From SZUA-309 sp965232595 (lineage in GTDB: Bacteria > Pseudomonadota > Gammaproteobacteria > Pseudomonadales > Azotimanducaceae): a stretch of 64,000 nucleotides of DNA. The notes beneath the pieces are model-generated. The model did not search any database and had not been told where the DNA came from. It saw nothing but the letters and a program-made list of their open reading frames with translations. A program made the translations under genes and the position numbers. The stretch lies in contig OZ246983.1 in the NCBI GenBank assembly GCA_965232595.1, forward strand, positions 4,650,001 to 4,714,000, in the 5' to 3' direction. Positions 8,256 to 17,270 of the stretch are shown here, piece after piece (within the stretch, counting starts at the first letter, position 1; the number at the start of each line of letters is the position of its first letter).

Positions 8256-10108
8256 AGCGCCTACCCGTTATCGTCGGCCTCGGCGGCATCAATCCGGCCG
8301 GGCGCGTGTCCTTCCACCACGCTTACCGGCGGATGGTCCTGGACGGGCTCGATCAGAACCTGCAGAACCGAACCTATGCCAGCCTGGCGGCCCTGATGAA
8401 CCTGGAGGGCCCGGACCAGCCGGAGGTGCAGGAGCACATCCGCAGGCACACGCTGATCCGCCGCATCGAGCTCTTTGATCCGGACCGGATCTACGTCAAC
8501 CGCACGGCCCGACTGCACAGCACAGAGCCGGACACGCCGTTCAGCTTCATCATGAGCAAGCGCTACCTGCCGGAGACCGTGCCGACGGACTGGGAAGTGG
8601 ACGTCGTCAACGACTCGGAGGTGCGGATCACCGTGCCCGACCGGCTCGACGTGTTCCTGCCGGACAACCGCAGCTCCCGGGTCAGCAGCGCCGGCCAGCT
8701 GCCCACCGGATTCAATCCCGGCGATCGTTACCAGTCGAGAAACCATCCGCGGGGACTGCAGCTGACCGTCTTCGGAGCCTCCGATGCGGTCCGCTCCACC
8801 GGCCTCGATCTGAACCACCTGAAGAACGTGGTGGCACCGGATCAGTTTGCCGTCTACTCCGGGTCGGCCATGGGCCAGCTCGACAACGACGGCTACGGCG
8901 GCGTCTTTCAGAATCCCCTGCTCGGTCGGCGGCCAACGTCGAAAAACGTGCCGCTCGGCCTGAACGAGATGCCGGGTGACTTCGTCAACGCTTACGTGCT
9001 CGGCAGTGCCGGCGGCACCGCCGGCATCATCGGCGCCTGCGCCACCTTCCTGTACAACGTGCGCGCCGGCTGCGAGGAGATTGCCTCAGGCCGCAAGCGG
9101 GTGGTTCTGGTCGGCAACTCGGAAGCACCCATCGTGCCGGAGGTGATCGAGGGCTATCGAACCATGGGCGCGCTCATGGAGGACGAGCAGATCATGAGCC
9201 TGGACGGCAGCGATGTGCCGGACCACAGCCGCGCCTGCCGGCCGTTCTCTTCCAACGGCGGCTTCACCGTCGCCGAGAGCGCCGTCTACACGATGATCAT
9301 GGACGATGAGCTGGCGCTGGAGCTGGGCGCGCAGGTCCTGGGCTCGGTGCCCGGCGTGTTCGTGAACGCTGACGGCTTCAAGAAATCGATCCCCGGACCC
9401 GGGATCGGCAACTACCTCACCGTCGGCAAAGCCATGGGCCTGGCCAGAGCCATCCTCGGCGAAGAAGGTCTGAAGCGGCGAACGCACATGCAGGCGCACG
9501 GGACCGGCACGCCGCAGAACCGGGTCACCGAATCGCACATCCTCGACGAGCTGGCGCGGATCAACGGCATCGAGGCGCTGCCCGTCGCCGCCATCAAAGC
9601 CTACGTCGGCCACTCCATGGCCCCCGCCGGCGGCGATCAGCTGGCTGCCGTGCTCGGTACCTGGGCACATGGGCTGCTGCCGGGGATCGCCACCATCGAT
9701 CACATCGCCGACGACGTCCATCACGACAACCTGATCCTGCCGATGTCGCACCAGCCCCTGGAAGGCGATCAGCTGGATGCCGCCTTCATCAACTCGAAAG
9801 GATTCGGCGGCAACAACGCCACCGGCCTCTTCCTTTCGCCCCGCTACACCGAGCGGATGCTAGAGCGTCGCTGGGGCAAGGAGAAAATGCTCGAGTGGCG
9901 CCGGCGCAGCGAAGCCGTGGTCGAGCAGGCCGAAGCCTACGACGCCATTGCGGACGACGCGGAAACCAAGGCGATCTACCAGTTCGGCGAGGGTGTTGTG
10001 GACGGCGAAGATCTGACCATCAGCACCGACGAGATCCGGATTCCCGGGTTCGGCCAGCCGGTGCGCCTCGATCTCGACAACCCCTGGCCAGATATGATCG
10101 AAGACTGA
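8252..10108 (+). CDS. fabY: beta-ketoacyl-ACP synthase, FabY type
   Basis: At 618 residues it is much longer than FabB/FabF (about 410) and matches the FabY class known from Pseudomonas (about 630), which initiates fatty acid synthesis from acetyl-CoA and malonyl-ACP. The ketosynthase triad is visible: Cys263 in IGACATFLYN, His416 in AHGTGTPQN and His454 in YVGHSMAPAGG. An N-terminal extension of about 170 residues precedes the thiolase fold. The start overlaps the thiolase stop as ATGA. FabY assignment is by length, motif spacing and recollection of the family; a polyketide-like synthase is the alternative, but no PKS partners are nearby. Confidence 0.85.
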   Translation: MKRLPVIVGLGGINPAGRVSFHHAYRRMVLDGLDQNLQNRTYASLAALMNLEGPDQPEVQEHIRRHTLIRRIELFDPDRIYVNRTARLHSTEPDTPFSFIMSKRYLPETVPTDWEVDVVNDSEVRITVPDRLDVFLPDNRSSRVSSAGQLPTGFNPGDRYQSRNHPRGLQLTVFGASDAVRSTGLDLNHLKNVVAPDQFAVYSGSAMGQLDNDGYGGVFQNPLLGRRPTSKNVPLGLNEMPGDFVNAYVLGSAGGTAGIIGACATFLYNVRAGCEEIASGRKRVVLVGNSEAPIVPEVIEGYRTMGALMEDEQIMSLDGSDVPDHSRACRPFSSNGGFTVAESAVYTMIMDDELALELGAQVLGSVPGVFVNADGFKKSIPGPGIGNYLTVGKAMGLARAILGEEGLKRRTHMQAHGTGTPQNRVTESHILDELARINGIEALPVAAIKAYVGHSMAPAGGDQLAAVLGTWAHGLLPGIATIDHIADDVHHDNLILPMSHQPLEGDQLDAAFINSKGFGGNNATGLFLSPRYTERMLERRWGKEKMLEWRRRSEAVVEQAEAYDAIADDAETKAIYQFGEGVVDGEDLTISTDEIRIPGFGQPVRLDLDNPWPDMIED

Positions 10109-10134
10109 GCCGCCTGCGGATCACCCGTGTGCGG

Positions 10135-10902
10135 TCAGTGACGGGTGTCCTGCCGGTCCTTGAGCTCCGCCAGCCGTCGCTCCGCCATCACCGCCACCGC
10201 GTCGTCGTCCCGTTCGCCGCCAAGCTCTAACACCTGCCTGAAGGCGCTGCGCGCCCCTTCGACGGAGCCCAGCCGCAGCCAGTACTCACCCTGCTCGAAG
10301 CAGAGGGTCGCGCTGTCGGGCAGGATCTGCTGCTGGCAATCGAGCATATCCAGCGCCCGGTGAAACTCTGCCCGCGCAACGAAGTGGTACTTCAGGTTGT
10401 TGAACATCCTGAGCAGCACGTCGTTCGGCCGAGCGGGTGAGAACGGGTTGCCGCTTCTCGCATCTTCCGGCAGCGATGCCAGGCAATCGGCCTCGCTGCG
10501 CGCCACCATCTGAAACGGGTCCACCAGCGCCTGGCCGATCCGAACGAGGAAGTGGCCCGGAAAGTTGATCCCCTGGGCCTGCTGGCCTGATCTTTCGGCA
10601 ACGTCCGCGACCAGGGCTGCCATGGCGATCGGCAGGCCGGAGCGGGTTTCCAGCAGCGCGTCGATACGGCTCCCCTGGACCACGTCCGCGGGCGAGCGGC
10701 CGCCGAAGCCCTCCTCCCGGAGAAAGGCCCAGGGCGTGAGGCGATCATCGTAGCGGCCGCTCAGAGCCGCGAGCTTCTGCTCGGTTGCGTCGCGGTCGAA
10801 GCCTTCATGGATGCAGTCATTGACGGCCAGGGCGGCGGCCATGAAGCTGGCGTTTTCATCTGCAGCGAGCTCAGCCAGTAGCGCGAGCGCCCTGTCCTGC
10901 AT
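10135..10902 (-). CDS. SirB1 family protein (transglutaminase-like plus TPR)
   Basis: The 255-residue protein has the conserved SirB1 pattern: a helical N-terminus, then SRIDALLETRSGLPIAMA and INFPGHFLVRIG, which form the transglutaminase-like core. A C-terminal TPR region (FHRALDMLDCQQQILPD onward) follows. The biochemical role of SirB1 proteins is not firmly known; Salmonella sirB1 was named for an effect on invasion gene expression. Its ATG shares one base with the prfC stop (TGATG at 10904-10900), so it is co-translated after prfC. Confidence 0.85.
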   Translation of the reverse strand: MQDRALALLAELAADENASFMAAALAVNDCIHEGFDRDATEQKLAALSGRYDDRLTPWAFLREEGFGGRSPADVVQGSRIDALLETRSGLPIAMAALVADVAERSGQQAQGINFPGHFLVRIGQALVDPFQMVARSEADCLASLPEDARSGNPFSPARPNDVLLRMFNNLKYHFVARAEFHRALDMLDCQQQILPDSATLCFEQGEYWLRLGSVEGARSAFRQVLELGGERDDDAVAVMAERRLAELKDRQDTRH

Positions 10903-12494
10903 CAGTGTTCCCGCGTCTTCGAGAACGTGATCTCCGGCCAGCGGTCCTCAACCAGGGACAGGTTGGCACGGGTCGGTGCCAGGTAGGTCAGGTAGCCTCC
11001 GCCATCAAGGGCCAGCTGCTCTTCGTGCTTGCGCTTGAACTCCTCGAGCATCTTCTCGTCCTCACAGGTCACCCAACGGGCCGTGAAGATGTTCGCGTCC
11101 TCGTACACACAGTCGGCCCGATACTCGTCGTTCAACCGGTACGCCACCAGGTCGAACTGCAGCACGCCGACCGCGCCAACGATCAGATCGTTCCGGGTGA
11201 AGGGCTTGAATATCTGGCTTGCGCCTTCCTCAGCCAGCTGGTCCAGCCCTTTTTCCAGCTGCTTGGTTTTCAGCGGGTCCTTCACCCTGACCCGGCGGAA
11301 CAGCTCGGGCGCGAAGTTGGGGATGCCCTTGAAGCGAAGCACCTCGCCTTCGGTGAAGACATCGCCGATCTGGATGGTGCCGTGATTGTGCAGTCCGATG
11401 ATGTCGCCGGGGTAAGCTTCGGTGGCCTGCACCCGGTCGCCGGCCATGAAGGTGACGGCGTCCGTTACCTTCACCTGCTTCTCCAGACGGACATGGCGCA
11501 TGCGCATGCCGTGCTCGTAGGTTCCGGAGCAGACCCTCAGGAAAGCGATGCGGTCCCGGTGCTTGGGATCCATGTTCGCCTGAATCTTGAAGACGAAGCC
11601 GGAAAACTTCTCATCCGTCGGGACCACGGTACGGCTTTCGGTTTCCCGCGGCTGCGGCGGCGGCGCGGAGGCGACGAAGCCGTCCAGCAGCTCCCGCACG
11701 CCGAAGTTGCCGAGCGCCGTGCCGAAGTAGACGGGCGTCAGGGTCGCGCCGAGAAAGTCATCCAGCTCGAAGCTGTGGCTCGCGCCGCGCACCAGCTCGA
11801 TTTCTTCCACGAAGTCGTCGTACTCGTCAGCGAGGAACGACCGGGCCGCATCGCTGTCGAGACCCTCGATCTCCGCGTACGGGTGGATGTGGTGGCCATG
11901 CCCCTGCTCGTAGCAGACGATCCGATCCCGGTACAGATCGTAGATCCCCTTGAAGTGCCGGCCCATACCGATGGGCCAGTTCATGGGCGCGCACTGTATC
12001 TGCAGGATGTCCTCGATCTCGTCGAGCACCTCGATGGGATCCCGTATCTCCCGATCCAGCTTGTTGATGAAGGTGAGGATCGGCGTGTCGCGCAGCCGAC
12101 AGACTTCCATCAGCTTGATCGTTCGCGGCTCGACGCCGCGGGCGCCGTCGATCACCATCAGCGCCGAGTCGACGGCGGTCAGGGTGCGATAGGTGTCCTC
12201 GGAGAAATCCTCGTGGCCCGGCGTATCGAGCAGGTTCACCATGGCATCGGCATAGGGGAACTGCATCACCGATGTAGTCACGGAGATGCCCCGCTCCTGC
12301 TCCATGGTCATCCAGTCCGAGGTGGCATGCCGGTCGGATTTGCGCGACTTGACCGTACCCGCAAGCTTGATGGCGTTGCCGAACAGCAGCAGCTTTTCGG
12401 TCATCGTCGTCTTGCCCGCATCCGGGTGGGAGATGATGGCGAAGGTGCGGCGGGCGTCTACTTCCCGGGCGAAAACCGCCGGACTGGCAGCCAT
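10902..12494 (-). CDS. prfC: peptide chain release factor 3
   Basis: The 530-residue translational GTPase recycles RF1/RF2 from the ribosome. The GTPase motifs are clear: P-loop SHPDAGKTTMTEK, switch I around RHATSDWMTMEQERGISVTTS, DTPGHEDF, and the NKLD guanine-specificity motif (FINKLDREIRD). Length equals the E. coli protein. It is the first gene of a prfC-SirB1 pair and lies 84 bp from the rimI stop on the same strand. Confidence 0.97.
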   Translation of the reverse strand: MAASPAVFAREVDARRTFAIISHPDAGKTTMTEKLLLFGNAIKLAGTVKSRKSDRHATSDWMTMEQERGISVTTSVMQFPYADAMVNLLDTPGHEDFSEDTYRTLTAVDSALMVIDGARGVEPRTIKLMEVCRLRDTPILTFINKLDREIRDPIEVLDEIEDILQIQCAPMNWPIGMGRHFKGIYDLYRDRIVCYEQGHGHHIHPYAEIEGLDSDAARSFLADEYDDFVEEIELVRGASHSFELDDFLGATLTPVYFGTALGNFGVRELLDGFVASAPPPQPRETESRTVVPTDEKFSGFVFKIQANMDPKHRDRIAFLRVCSGTYEHGMRMRHVRLEKQVKVTDAVTFMAGDRVQATEAYPGDIIGLHNHGTIQIGDVFTEGEVLRFKGIPNFAPELFRRVRVKDPLKTKQLEKGLDQLAEEGASQIFKPFTRNDLIVGAVGVLQFDLVAYRLNDEYRADCVYEDANIFTARWVTCEDEKMLEEFKRKHEEQLALDGGGYLTYLAPTRANLSLVEDRWPEITFSKTREH

Positions 12495-12578
12495 GGGGAC
12501 CTCTGGTGATCAGGAAAAGCGCGCGATTATACCCGCGCAGGATGCGCCGCGCTCGCGGCTGGTGCGCTACCTGCGCTG

Positions 12579-13052
12579 CTAGCGCCTGGAGACGTCGCTG
12601 GTTGCGAAGTAAGCCTCCAGGTCCAGCACCAGGACCCGGGCGTCTTCGTGCCCGATGTGGGCCGGATAGTAGTCTTTGCGCAGCCCCACCTCGTTGAACC
12701 CGATCGAATCGTAGAGCCGGGCAGCCACGTGATTGGATGGCCGCACCTCGAGAAAAAGCGCGTCCGCACCGGCCTCGAAGGCGCGCTCCATGGCATGCAT
12801 AACCAGGGCCCGGCCGAGGCCACCGCCCTGCTCGCTGCCGCGGATGCAGACGTTCAGCAGGTGCGCTTCACCCGCTCCGATGGTGACGATGGCGTGGCCC
12901 AGCACCTCATCGTCCTTCTCCAGCACCCAGCACTGATTGCCGACCTTGAGGCAGTCGGCAAACACACCGCGGGTCCACGGGAAGTCGTAGCCGGTGAACT
13001 CGTTCGCGAGCACCGCGTCCAGATCACCGGCAAACATCGGGCGAATCTTCAT
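12579..13052 (-). CDS. rimI: ribosomal protein S18 alanine N-acetyltransferase
   Basis: The 157-residue GNAT acetyltransferase has the acetyl-CoA pyrophosphate-binding loop in RGSEQGGGLGRALV and a C-terminal ARLYDSIGFNEVGLRKDYY, typical of RimI. RimI acetylates the N-terminus of ribosomal protein S18. Its ATG shares one base with the stop of the upstream holD-like gene (13052). The holD-rimI pairing is also found in E. coli, which supports both calls. Confidence 0.93.
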   Translation of the reverse strand: MKIRPMFAGDLDAVLANEFTGYDFPWTRGVFADCLKVGNQCWVLEKDDEVLGHAIVTIGAGEAHLLNVCIRGSEQGGGLGRALVMHAMERAFEAGADALFLEVRPSNHVAARLYDSIGFNEVGLRKDYYPAHIGHEDARVLVLDLEAYFATSDVSRR

Positions 13053-13702
13053 CAGTGCCCTGCCAGCTCTGCCCAGAGTGCCCGCTTCAAGGCGCCGTCG
13101 ACCATGAGCTCCGCGAGCGGCGCCAGCTCAATGGCACCTTCCGGCAGCTGCTCGAGCCGCCCCGCGACCTCGCGGCCGATCAGGATCTGCTCGGGCTGCT
13201 GGTCGCCCAACTGCTTCGCTACGAAAGCACGCAATGCCTTCCGGACCGTGCCCGGGTTGTTGTCGACGCCGGGCTGCGGCCACTCGAAGGCAAGCTGAGC
13301 GGCGTTGCCGCCAAACAGCCCGCTGCTCGCGGCCAGCACGTCGAGTGCGAACCGTCGCTCCGCTTTCGAAGCGCCGAGCTCGACCAGCATCAGCACCGGC
13401 CCTTTGCTCAGGCAGTAAACGCTGAACGGCTGCACCTCTGGCCCGCTGACCGGGGGCTGCGGACGGGGTTCCGGCTGCGCGACCGGCGCCCGCTGGGCAG
13501 CCTCGGTTTGCGCCGGTTCGGCGGTCGGCAGCAACCGTTCCGGCGCTGACAGCTCGGCCAACGCCTCCGCCGTCTCCCGGCGCAGCAGCCAGACGTCCAC
13601 ACCCATCTGCCGGAGCATGGCGTGGCGGTTGTCCGCCCTGGTTACGGCTGTATCTTCAGCAGCGATCGGCTTGCCTCTGTCACTTCGTCTCCTGCCAATC
13701 AT
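13052..13702 (-). CDS. holD: HolD-like protein (putative DNA polymerase III psi subunit)
   Basis: The protein is 216 residues from the ATG at 13702. The segment MLRQMGVDVWLLRRE resembles the N-terminal clamp-loader-binding peptide of psi, and position immediately upstream of rimI copies the E. coli holD-rimI arrangement. A proline/glutamine-rich linker follows (about residues 60-90), then a domain with SVYCLSKGPVLMLVELG. Psi joins the clamp loader to SSB. The start is uncertain: the open frame extends to 13822 and would run into the DAHP synthase gene, while ATG 13618, directly before the psi-like motif, is the other choice. A minus-strand TACAAT at 13708-13703 would favour the shorter form. 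The family is weakly conserved, so the function is inferred mainly from synteny. Confidence 0.65.
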   Translation of the reverse strand: MIGRRRSDRGKPIAAEDTAVTRADNRHAMLRQMGVDVWLLRRETAEALAELSAPERLLPTAEPAQTEAAQRAPVAQPEPRPQPPVSGPEVQPFSVYCLSKGPVLMLVELGASKAERRFALDVLAASSGLFGGNAAQLAFEWPQPGVDNNPGTVRKALRAFVAKQLGDQQPEQILIGREVAGRLEQLPEGAIELAPLAELMVDGALKRALWAELAGH

Positions 13703-13739
13703 TGTACACTTAGCGCCCCCGAGGAATGACGCCCCGACC

Positions 13740-14801
13740 ATGAAGTACCTGACAGACGACACCCGCATCACCGGCATGGAAGAAGTGGTGGCTCCGAACG
13801 ACCTGCTGTCGGAAATCCCCATCAGCGATCAGGTGTCTGAGCTGGTCTTTTCCAACCGGCAGGCCATCAGCCGCATGCTGACCGGGGAAGATCCGCGGCT
13901 GCTGGTGATCATCGGCCCCTGCTCCATCCACGACCCGAACGCGGCCCTGGAGTACGCCGATCGCCTGGCTGGGCTCGCCGCTGAGCTGAAAGACAACCTG
14001 CACATCCTGATGCGCGTCTACTTCGAGAAGCCGCGCACCACCGTCGGCTGGAAGGGGCTGATCAACGACCCCAGCCTGAACAATTCCTTCGACATCAACC
14101 ACGGCCTGCGGATCGCCCGCGGCCTGCTCAGAGACATCGCGGAGCGGGGGCTCGGCACCGGCACCGAATATCTCGATCCGATCACGCCGCAGTACCTGGG
14201 CGATCTGGTGTCCTGGGGCGCGATCGGCGCGAGAACGACGGAGAGCCAGATCCACCGTCAGCTCGCCTCGGGCCTGTCCTGCCCCATCGGCTTCAAGAAC
14301 AGCACGGATGGCTCCATCCAGGTGGCCGTCGATGCGATCGGCAGCGCGGCCAACTCACACATCTTCCTGTCCGTCACCAAGGAGGGACACTCGGCCATCT
14401 TCTCCACCTCCGGCAACGAAGACTGCCACGTGATTCTGCGCGGCGGCGGCGGCAAGCCGAACTACGACAACCCATCCGTGCACTACGCCGCCCGGCTGCT
14501 GGAGCAAGCCGGTCAGACGCCCCGGGTGATGATCGACATGAGCCACGCCAACAGCGAGAAGGACCATCGCAAGCAGATCAAGGTCTGCGACGACATCTGC
14601 AGCCAGCTCCGGGCGCAGGAGTCACGGATCTTCGGCGTGATGATCGAGAGCAACCTGATCGAGGGCAACCAGAAGGTAGGCCCGCCGGACAGCCTGACCT
14701 ATGGCCAGAGCATCACGGATGCCTGCATCGGCTGGGAAGATACCGAGCGCTGCCTCACCTATCTGGCTGAGGCGAGCGCCGCGCGGATCGCCGCCCTCTG
14801 A
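13740..14801 (+). CDS. 3-deoxy-7-phosphoheptulonate (DAHP) synthase, class I
   Basis: The 353-residue enzyme condenses phosphoenolpyruvate and erythrose 4-phosphate, the first step of the shikimate pathway. Class I (AroF/G/H) hallmarks are LLVIIGPCSIHDP, MRVYFEKPRTTVGWKGLI, GAIGARTTESQIHR, SVTKEGHSAIF and the metal-binding C-terminal SITDACIGWEDTE. The feedback-isozyme type (Phe, Tyr or Trp) cannot be told from these motifs, so no symbol is given. The ATG at 13740 is preferred over upstream in-frame codons because family members begin a few residues before DDTRI. Its 3' end overlaps convergent msrQ by 47 bp. Confidence 0.95.
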   Translation: MKYLTDDTRITGMEEVVAPNDLLSEIPISDQVSELVFSNRQAISRMLTGEDPRLLVIIGPCSIHDPNAALEYADRLAGLAAELKDNLHILMRVYFEKPRTTVGWKGLINDPSLNNSFDINHGLRIARGLLRDIAERGLGTGTEYLDPITPQYLGDLVSWGAIGARTTESQIHRQLASGLSCPIGFKNSTDGSIQVAVDAIGSAANSHIFLSVTKEGHSAIFSTSGNEDCHVILRGGGGKPNYDNPSVHYAARLLEQAGQTPRVMIDMSHANSEKDHRKQIKVCDDICSQLRAQESRIFGVMIESNLIEGNQKVGPPDSLTYGQSITDACIGWEDTERCLTYLAEASAARIAAL

Positions 14802-15375
14802 GCAGCCGTTCCGCCATCAGCACCAGGAACACCGTCAGGTAGAGCACGCTCTCACCGTAGCCGTCCTTGGTCAGCCAGAAGTGGTGGAGAATGCCGAGCG
14901 CAATCGCCGGGTATACGGCCCAGTGCAGGCGAACCCAACGCCGCCCCAGGCGCGCCCGCCAGGCGTTGGTTGACGTGATCGCCAACGGCACCAGCAGCAG
15001 CAGGGCCAGAAAGCCAACGGTGATGTAGGGGCGATCAGTCAGATCTTCGAATATCTGCCGCCCGTCGAAGCCGGCGAGAAAGCCGAGGTAAGCCAGCAGG
15101 TGCAGGCAGATGTAGGCGAAGGCAAACAGCCCGACCATGCGGCGATAGCGCATGACCCTGGGGGCCGCGAGCGCGCGCCGGGTGCTGGAGACGAGCAGAA
15201 CGGCGAGCAGCATCCAGATGCTCCACTCGCCGAGAAAGGTGACGACCGCGGTCCCCGGATCTGCACCCAGGCGGCTACCCGGCAACGCCAGCTCGCCAGC
15301 AATGTCGTAAGCGAGAACGGCCAGCGGCAGCGACAGCAACCCGAACAGCGCGGGCTTCGTCCAGGAATCAGTAAT
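14755..15375 (-). CDS. msrQ: methionine-sulfoxide reductase heme-binding membrane subunit MsrQ
   Basis: The about 206-residue inner-membrane heme b protein passes electrons to periplasmic MsrP. Five or six hydrophobic helices are visible. Family landmarks include LGADP, RMVGLFAFAYICLHLLAY (with the heme-ligand His region), DRPYITVGFLAL and the second His in VRLHWAVYPAIALGILHHFW. No ATG, GTG or TTG lies where the alignment to MsrQ predicts the start. The listed start is ATT at 15375, overlapping the msrP stop by 8 nt. A TTG at 15339 would remove the first 12 residues. The C-terminus overlaps the convergent DAHP synthase gene by 47 bp. Confidence 0.87.
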   Translation of the reverse strand: MTDSWTKPALFGLLSLPLAVLAYDIAGELALPGSRLGADPGTAVVTFLGEWSIWMLLAVLLVSSTRRALAAPRVMRYRRMVGLFAFAYICLHLLAYLGFLAGFDGRQIFEDLTDRPYITVGFLALLLLVPLAITSTNAWRARLGRRWVRLHWAVYPAIALGILHHFWLTKDGYGESVLYLTVFLVLMAERLLRGRRSARRSPQPDR

Positions 15376-16342
15376 AGCGGCTGAGATCCATGCCGCTGTA
15401 CAGGGAAGCGACTTCTTCGGCGTAGCCGTTGAACGGTAGCGTCGGCATCCAGTTCTGATCGAACAGCGTGCTCGGCAGCCGACGTTCCCGAGCCTGGCTC
15501 CAGCGCGGATGCGAAACATCCGGGTTCACGTTGGCGAAGAAGCCGTACTCTCTCGAGTTGGACAGCTGCCAGGTGTTCTTCGGCTCCGTGCGCGAGAAAT
15601 GGATGCTGACGATGGACTTGATGCTCTTGAATCCGTACTTCCAGGGCACGATCAGGCGCCAGGGCGCGCCGTTCTGGTTTGGCAGCTCCTTGCCGTACAC
15701 GCCCGTTGCCATCAGCGTCAGCGGGTGCATGGCCTCATCCATCCGCAGGCCTTCGACGTAAGGCCAGTCGATGCCGGAAAAAACGGACTTTTGGCCACGC
15801 ATCTCGCTCGGCCGGTAGAGCGTTTTGAACTCGACGTACTTTGCCTGTGAGGTGGGCTTGAGCGGCTCGAGAATGCTCTTCAGCGGGATGCCGAGCCACG
15901 GCACGACCATGGACCAGGCTTCGACGCAGCGGAAGCGGTAGACGCGTTCTTCCGGCGTCATGCCTTTGATCAGGTCCTCGTAGTCGAACTCTCCGGTCAT
16001 CTCAGCTTCGCCGCTCACGGTTACCTTCCACGGCGTGGTGGTCATGCGATGGGCGTAACGGACCGGATCACCCTTATCGGTGCCGAACTCGTAGAAGTTG
16101 TTGAAGCTGGTGACGATCTCTTCCGGAGTGAGCGGTTCTGCCTCCGTGGGCAGCACCGAGTTGCGCGGCTGCTCCTCGAGGTTGGCCCGGGCGTCGCCCG
16201 GCAACATGGCGGTCAACGCCGCATGCACTGACAGCGCCGCAGCACCCAGGCCGAGCTGACGAACGAAGGCGCGTCGGTTGCGAAAATGTGCCTCCGAGGT
16301 GATCTCGGACGAACGAATGGCATCAGGCTTCTTGATGAGCAA
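15368..16342 (-). CDS. msrP: periplasmic molybdopterin methionine-sulfoxide reductase catalytic subunit MsrP
   Basis: The 324-residue Moco enzyme repairs oxidised methionines in periplasmic proteins. A twin-arginine signal (NRRAFVRQLGLGAAALS) near residues 25-41 marks Tat export with folded cofactor. The Mo-ligand cysteine is in YRFRCVEAWSMVVPW. RLIVPWKYGFKSIKSIV and the C-terminal FNGYAEEVASLY are typical of YedY/MsrP. The start is TTG at 16342, chosen because a strong AGAGGAG lies 8 nt upstream and length then fits E. coli MsrP (334). A longer frame upstream runs into pssA and lacks family similarity. Operon order msrP-msrQ is standard. Confidence 0.93.
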   Translation of the reverse strand: MLIKKPDAIRSSEITSEAHFRNRRAFVRQLGLGAAALSVHAALTAMLPGDARANLEEQPRNSVLPTEAEPLTPEEIVTSFNNFYEFGTDKGDPVRYAHRMTTTPWKVTVSGEAEMTGEFDYEDLIKGMTPEERVYRFRCVEAWSMVVPWLGIPLKSILEPLKPTSQAKYVEFKTLYRPSEMRGQKSVFSGIDWPYVEGLRMDEAMHPLTLMATGVYGKELPNQNGAPWRLIVPWKYGFKSIKSIVSIHFSRTEPKNTWQLSNSREYGFFANVNPDVSHPRWSQARERRLPSTLFDQNWMPTLPFNGYAEEVASLYSGMDLSRYY

Positions 16343-16394
16343 CTGGGTCTCCTCTTTTCCAGCTACCACTGTGACCGCCGCTGGGGCGGGGAGT

Positions 16395-17252
16395 TCACTC
16401 GGCGCTGCGGCGGCGGCGCTTCTTGACCCGGCGCCAGACGTGCTGGATCGGCCCGGAGGCCGCGTACACAAGCGCGATCAGAAGCAGCACCCTGGGCGGA
16501 TCCAGGGCCAACACCGCAAACACCAGCACCGCGGCGACCAGGGTGATGAACGGCACCCTGCCTTTCAGCTCCAGCACCTTCGGCGAGAAGTAGATGAAGT
16601 TGGACACCATCAGCAGCGCCACGGCGACCACCACGAAGCCCATGCTGACGGCGGCGGCGGCGCTGGGCGTGCCCAGGCCGAAGTCGGTCCAGGTCCAGAC
16701 CATGCAGGCGATGATCGCGGCGGCTGCCGGGCTCGCCAGGCCGGTGAACGTCTTGTTATCGCCCTTGGTGTTGAAGCGGGCCAGACGCAACGCAGCGCAG
16801 GCCATGAAGATGAAGGTGGCAACCCAACCTGCCTGACCGAGGCTGTCGAGCCCCCAGGAAAAGGCAACCAACGCCGGCGCAACGCCGAACGCCACCATGT
16901 CGGAGAGGGAGTCGTACTCGGCGCCGAACTGGCTTTCCGTGCGCGTCCAGCGCGCTACCCGCCCGTCGGCGGTGTCGAGCAGCCCGGCGACCAGGATGGC
17001 GAGGGCTGCGGCAACGAAGTCGCCGTTCATGCCGGCGACGATGGCGAAGAAGCCGGCAAAGAGCGCGCCGGTGGTGATCAGATTGGGCAGCAGGTAGATC
17101 CCGCGACGGCGTGCTTTGGCTTCATCACCGGCGGCTGAAGGCGGTACTTCCGCCTCGGGTGACTGCCCCTCAGGCAACGACTCGTCGGCACCTGAAGGGA
17201 CCGCTTTCAGATTTCCAGCCTTCCCTCCAGTCTTTCCGCGATCGTCCGTCAT
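16395..17252 (-). CDS. pssA: CDP-diacylglycerol-serine O-phosphatidyltransferase
   Basis: The 285-residue integral membrane enzyme makes phosphatidylserine, the precursor of phosphatidylethanolamine. The CDP-alcohol phosphatidyltransferase signature D-G-x2-A-R-x8-G-x3-D-x3-D is complete (DGRVARW through EYDSLSD, residues about 95-118). About six to eight hydrophobic helices follow a hydrophilic N-terminal tail of about 50 residues, and the C-terminus is very basic. This is the membrane-bound Bacillus/Pseudomonas type, not the E. coli ribosome-associated PssA. It lies 18 bp downstream of ilvC on the same strand. Confidence 0.94.
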   Translation of the reverse strand: MTDDRGKTGGKAGNLKAVPSGADESLPEGQSPEAEVPPSAAGDEAKARRRGIYLLPNLITTGALFAGFFAIVAGMNGDFVAAALAILVAGLLDTADGRVARWTRTESQFGAEYDSLSDMVAFGVAPALVAFSWGLDSLGQAGWVATFIFMACAALRLARFNTKGDNKTFTGLASPAAAAIIACMVWTWTDFGLGTPSAAAAVSMGFVVVAVALLMVSNFIYFSPKVLELKGRVPFITLVAAVLVFAVLALDPPRVLLLIALVYAASGPIQHVWRRVKKRRRRSAE

Positions 17253-17270
17253 GCCACTCCCGGGCTGGCG

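Noticed and set aside
10905..12509. A 534-codon open frame antisense to prfC
   Set aside because: It mirrors prfC almost exactly and has no recognisable protein features, while prfC has all GTPase motifs.
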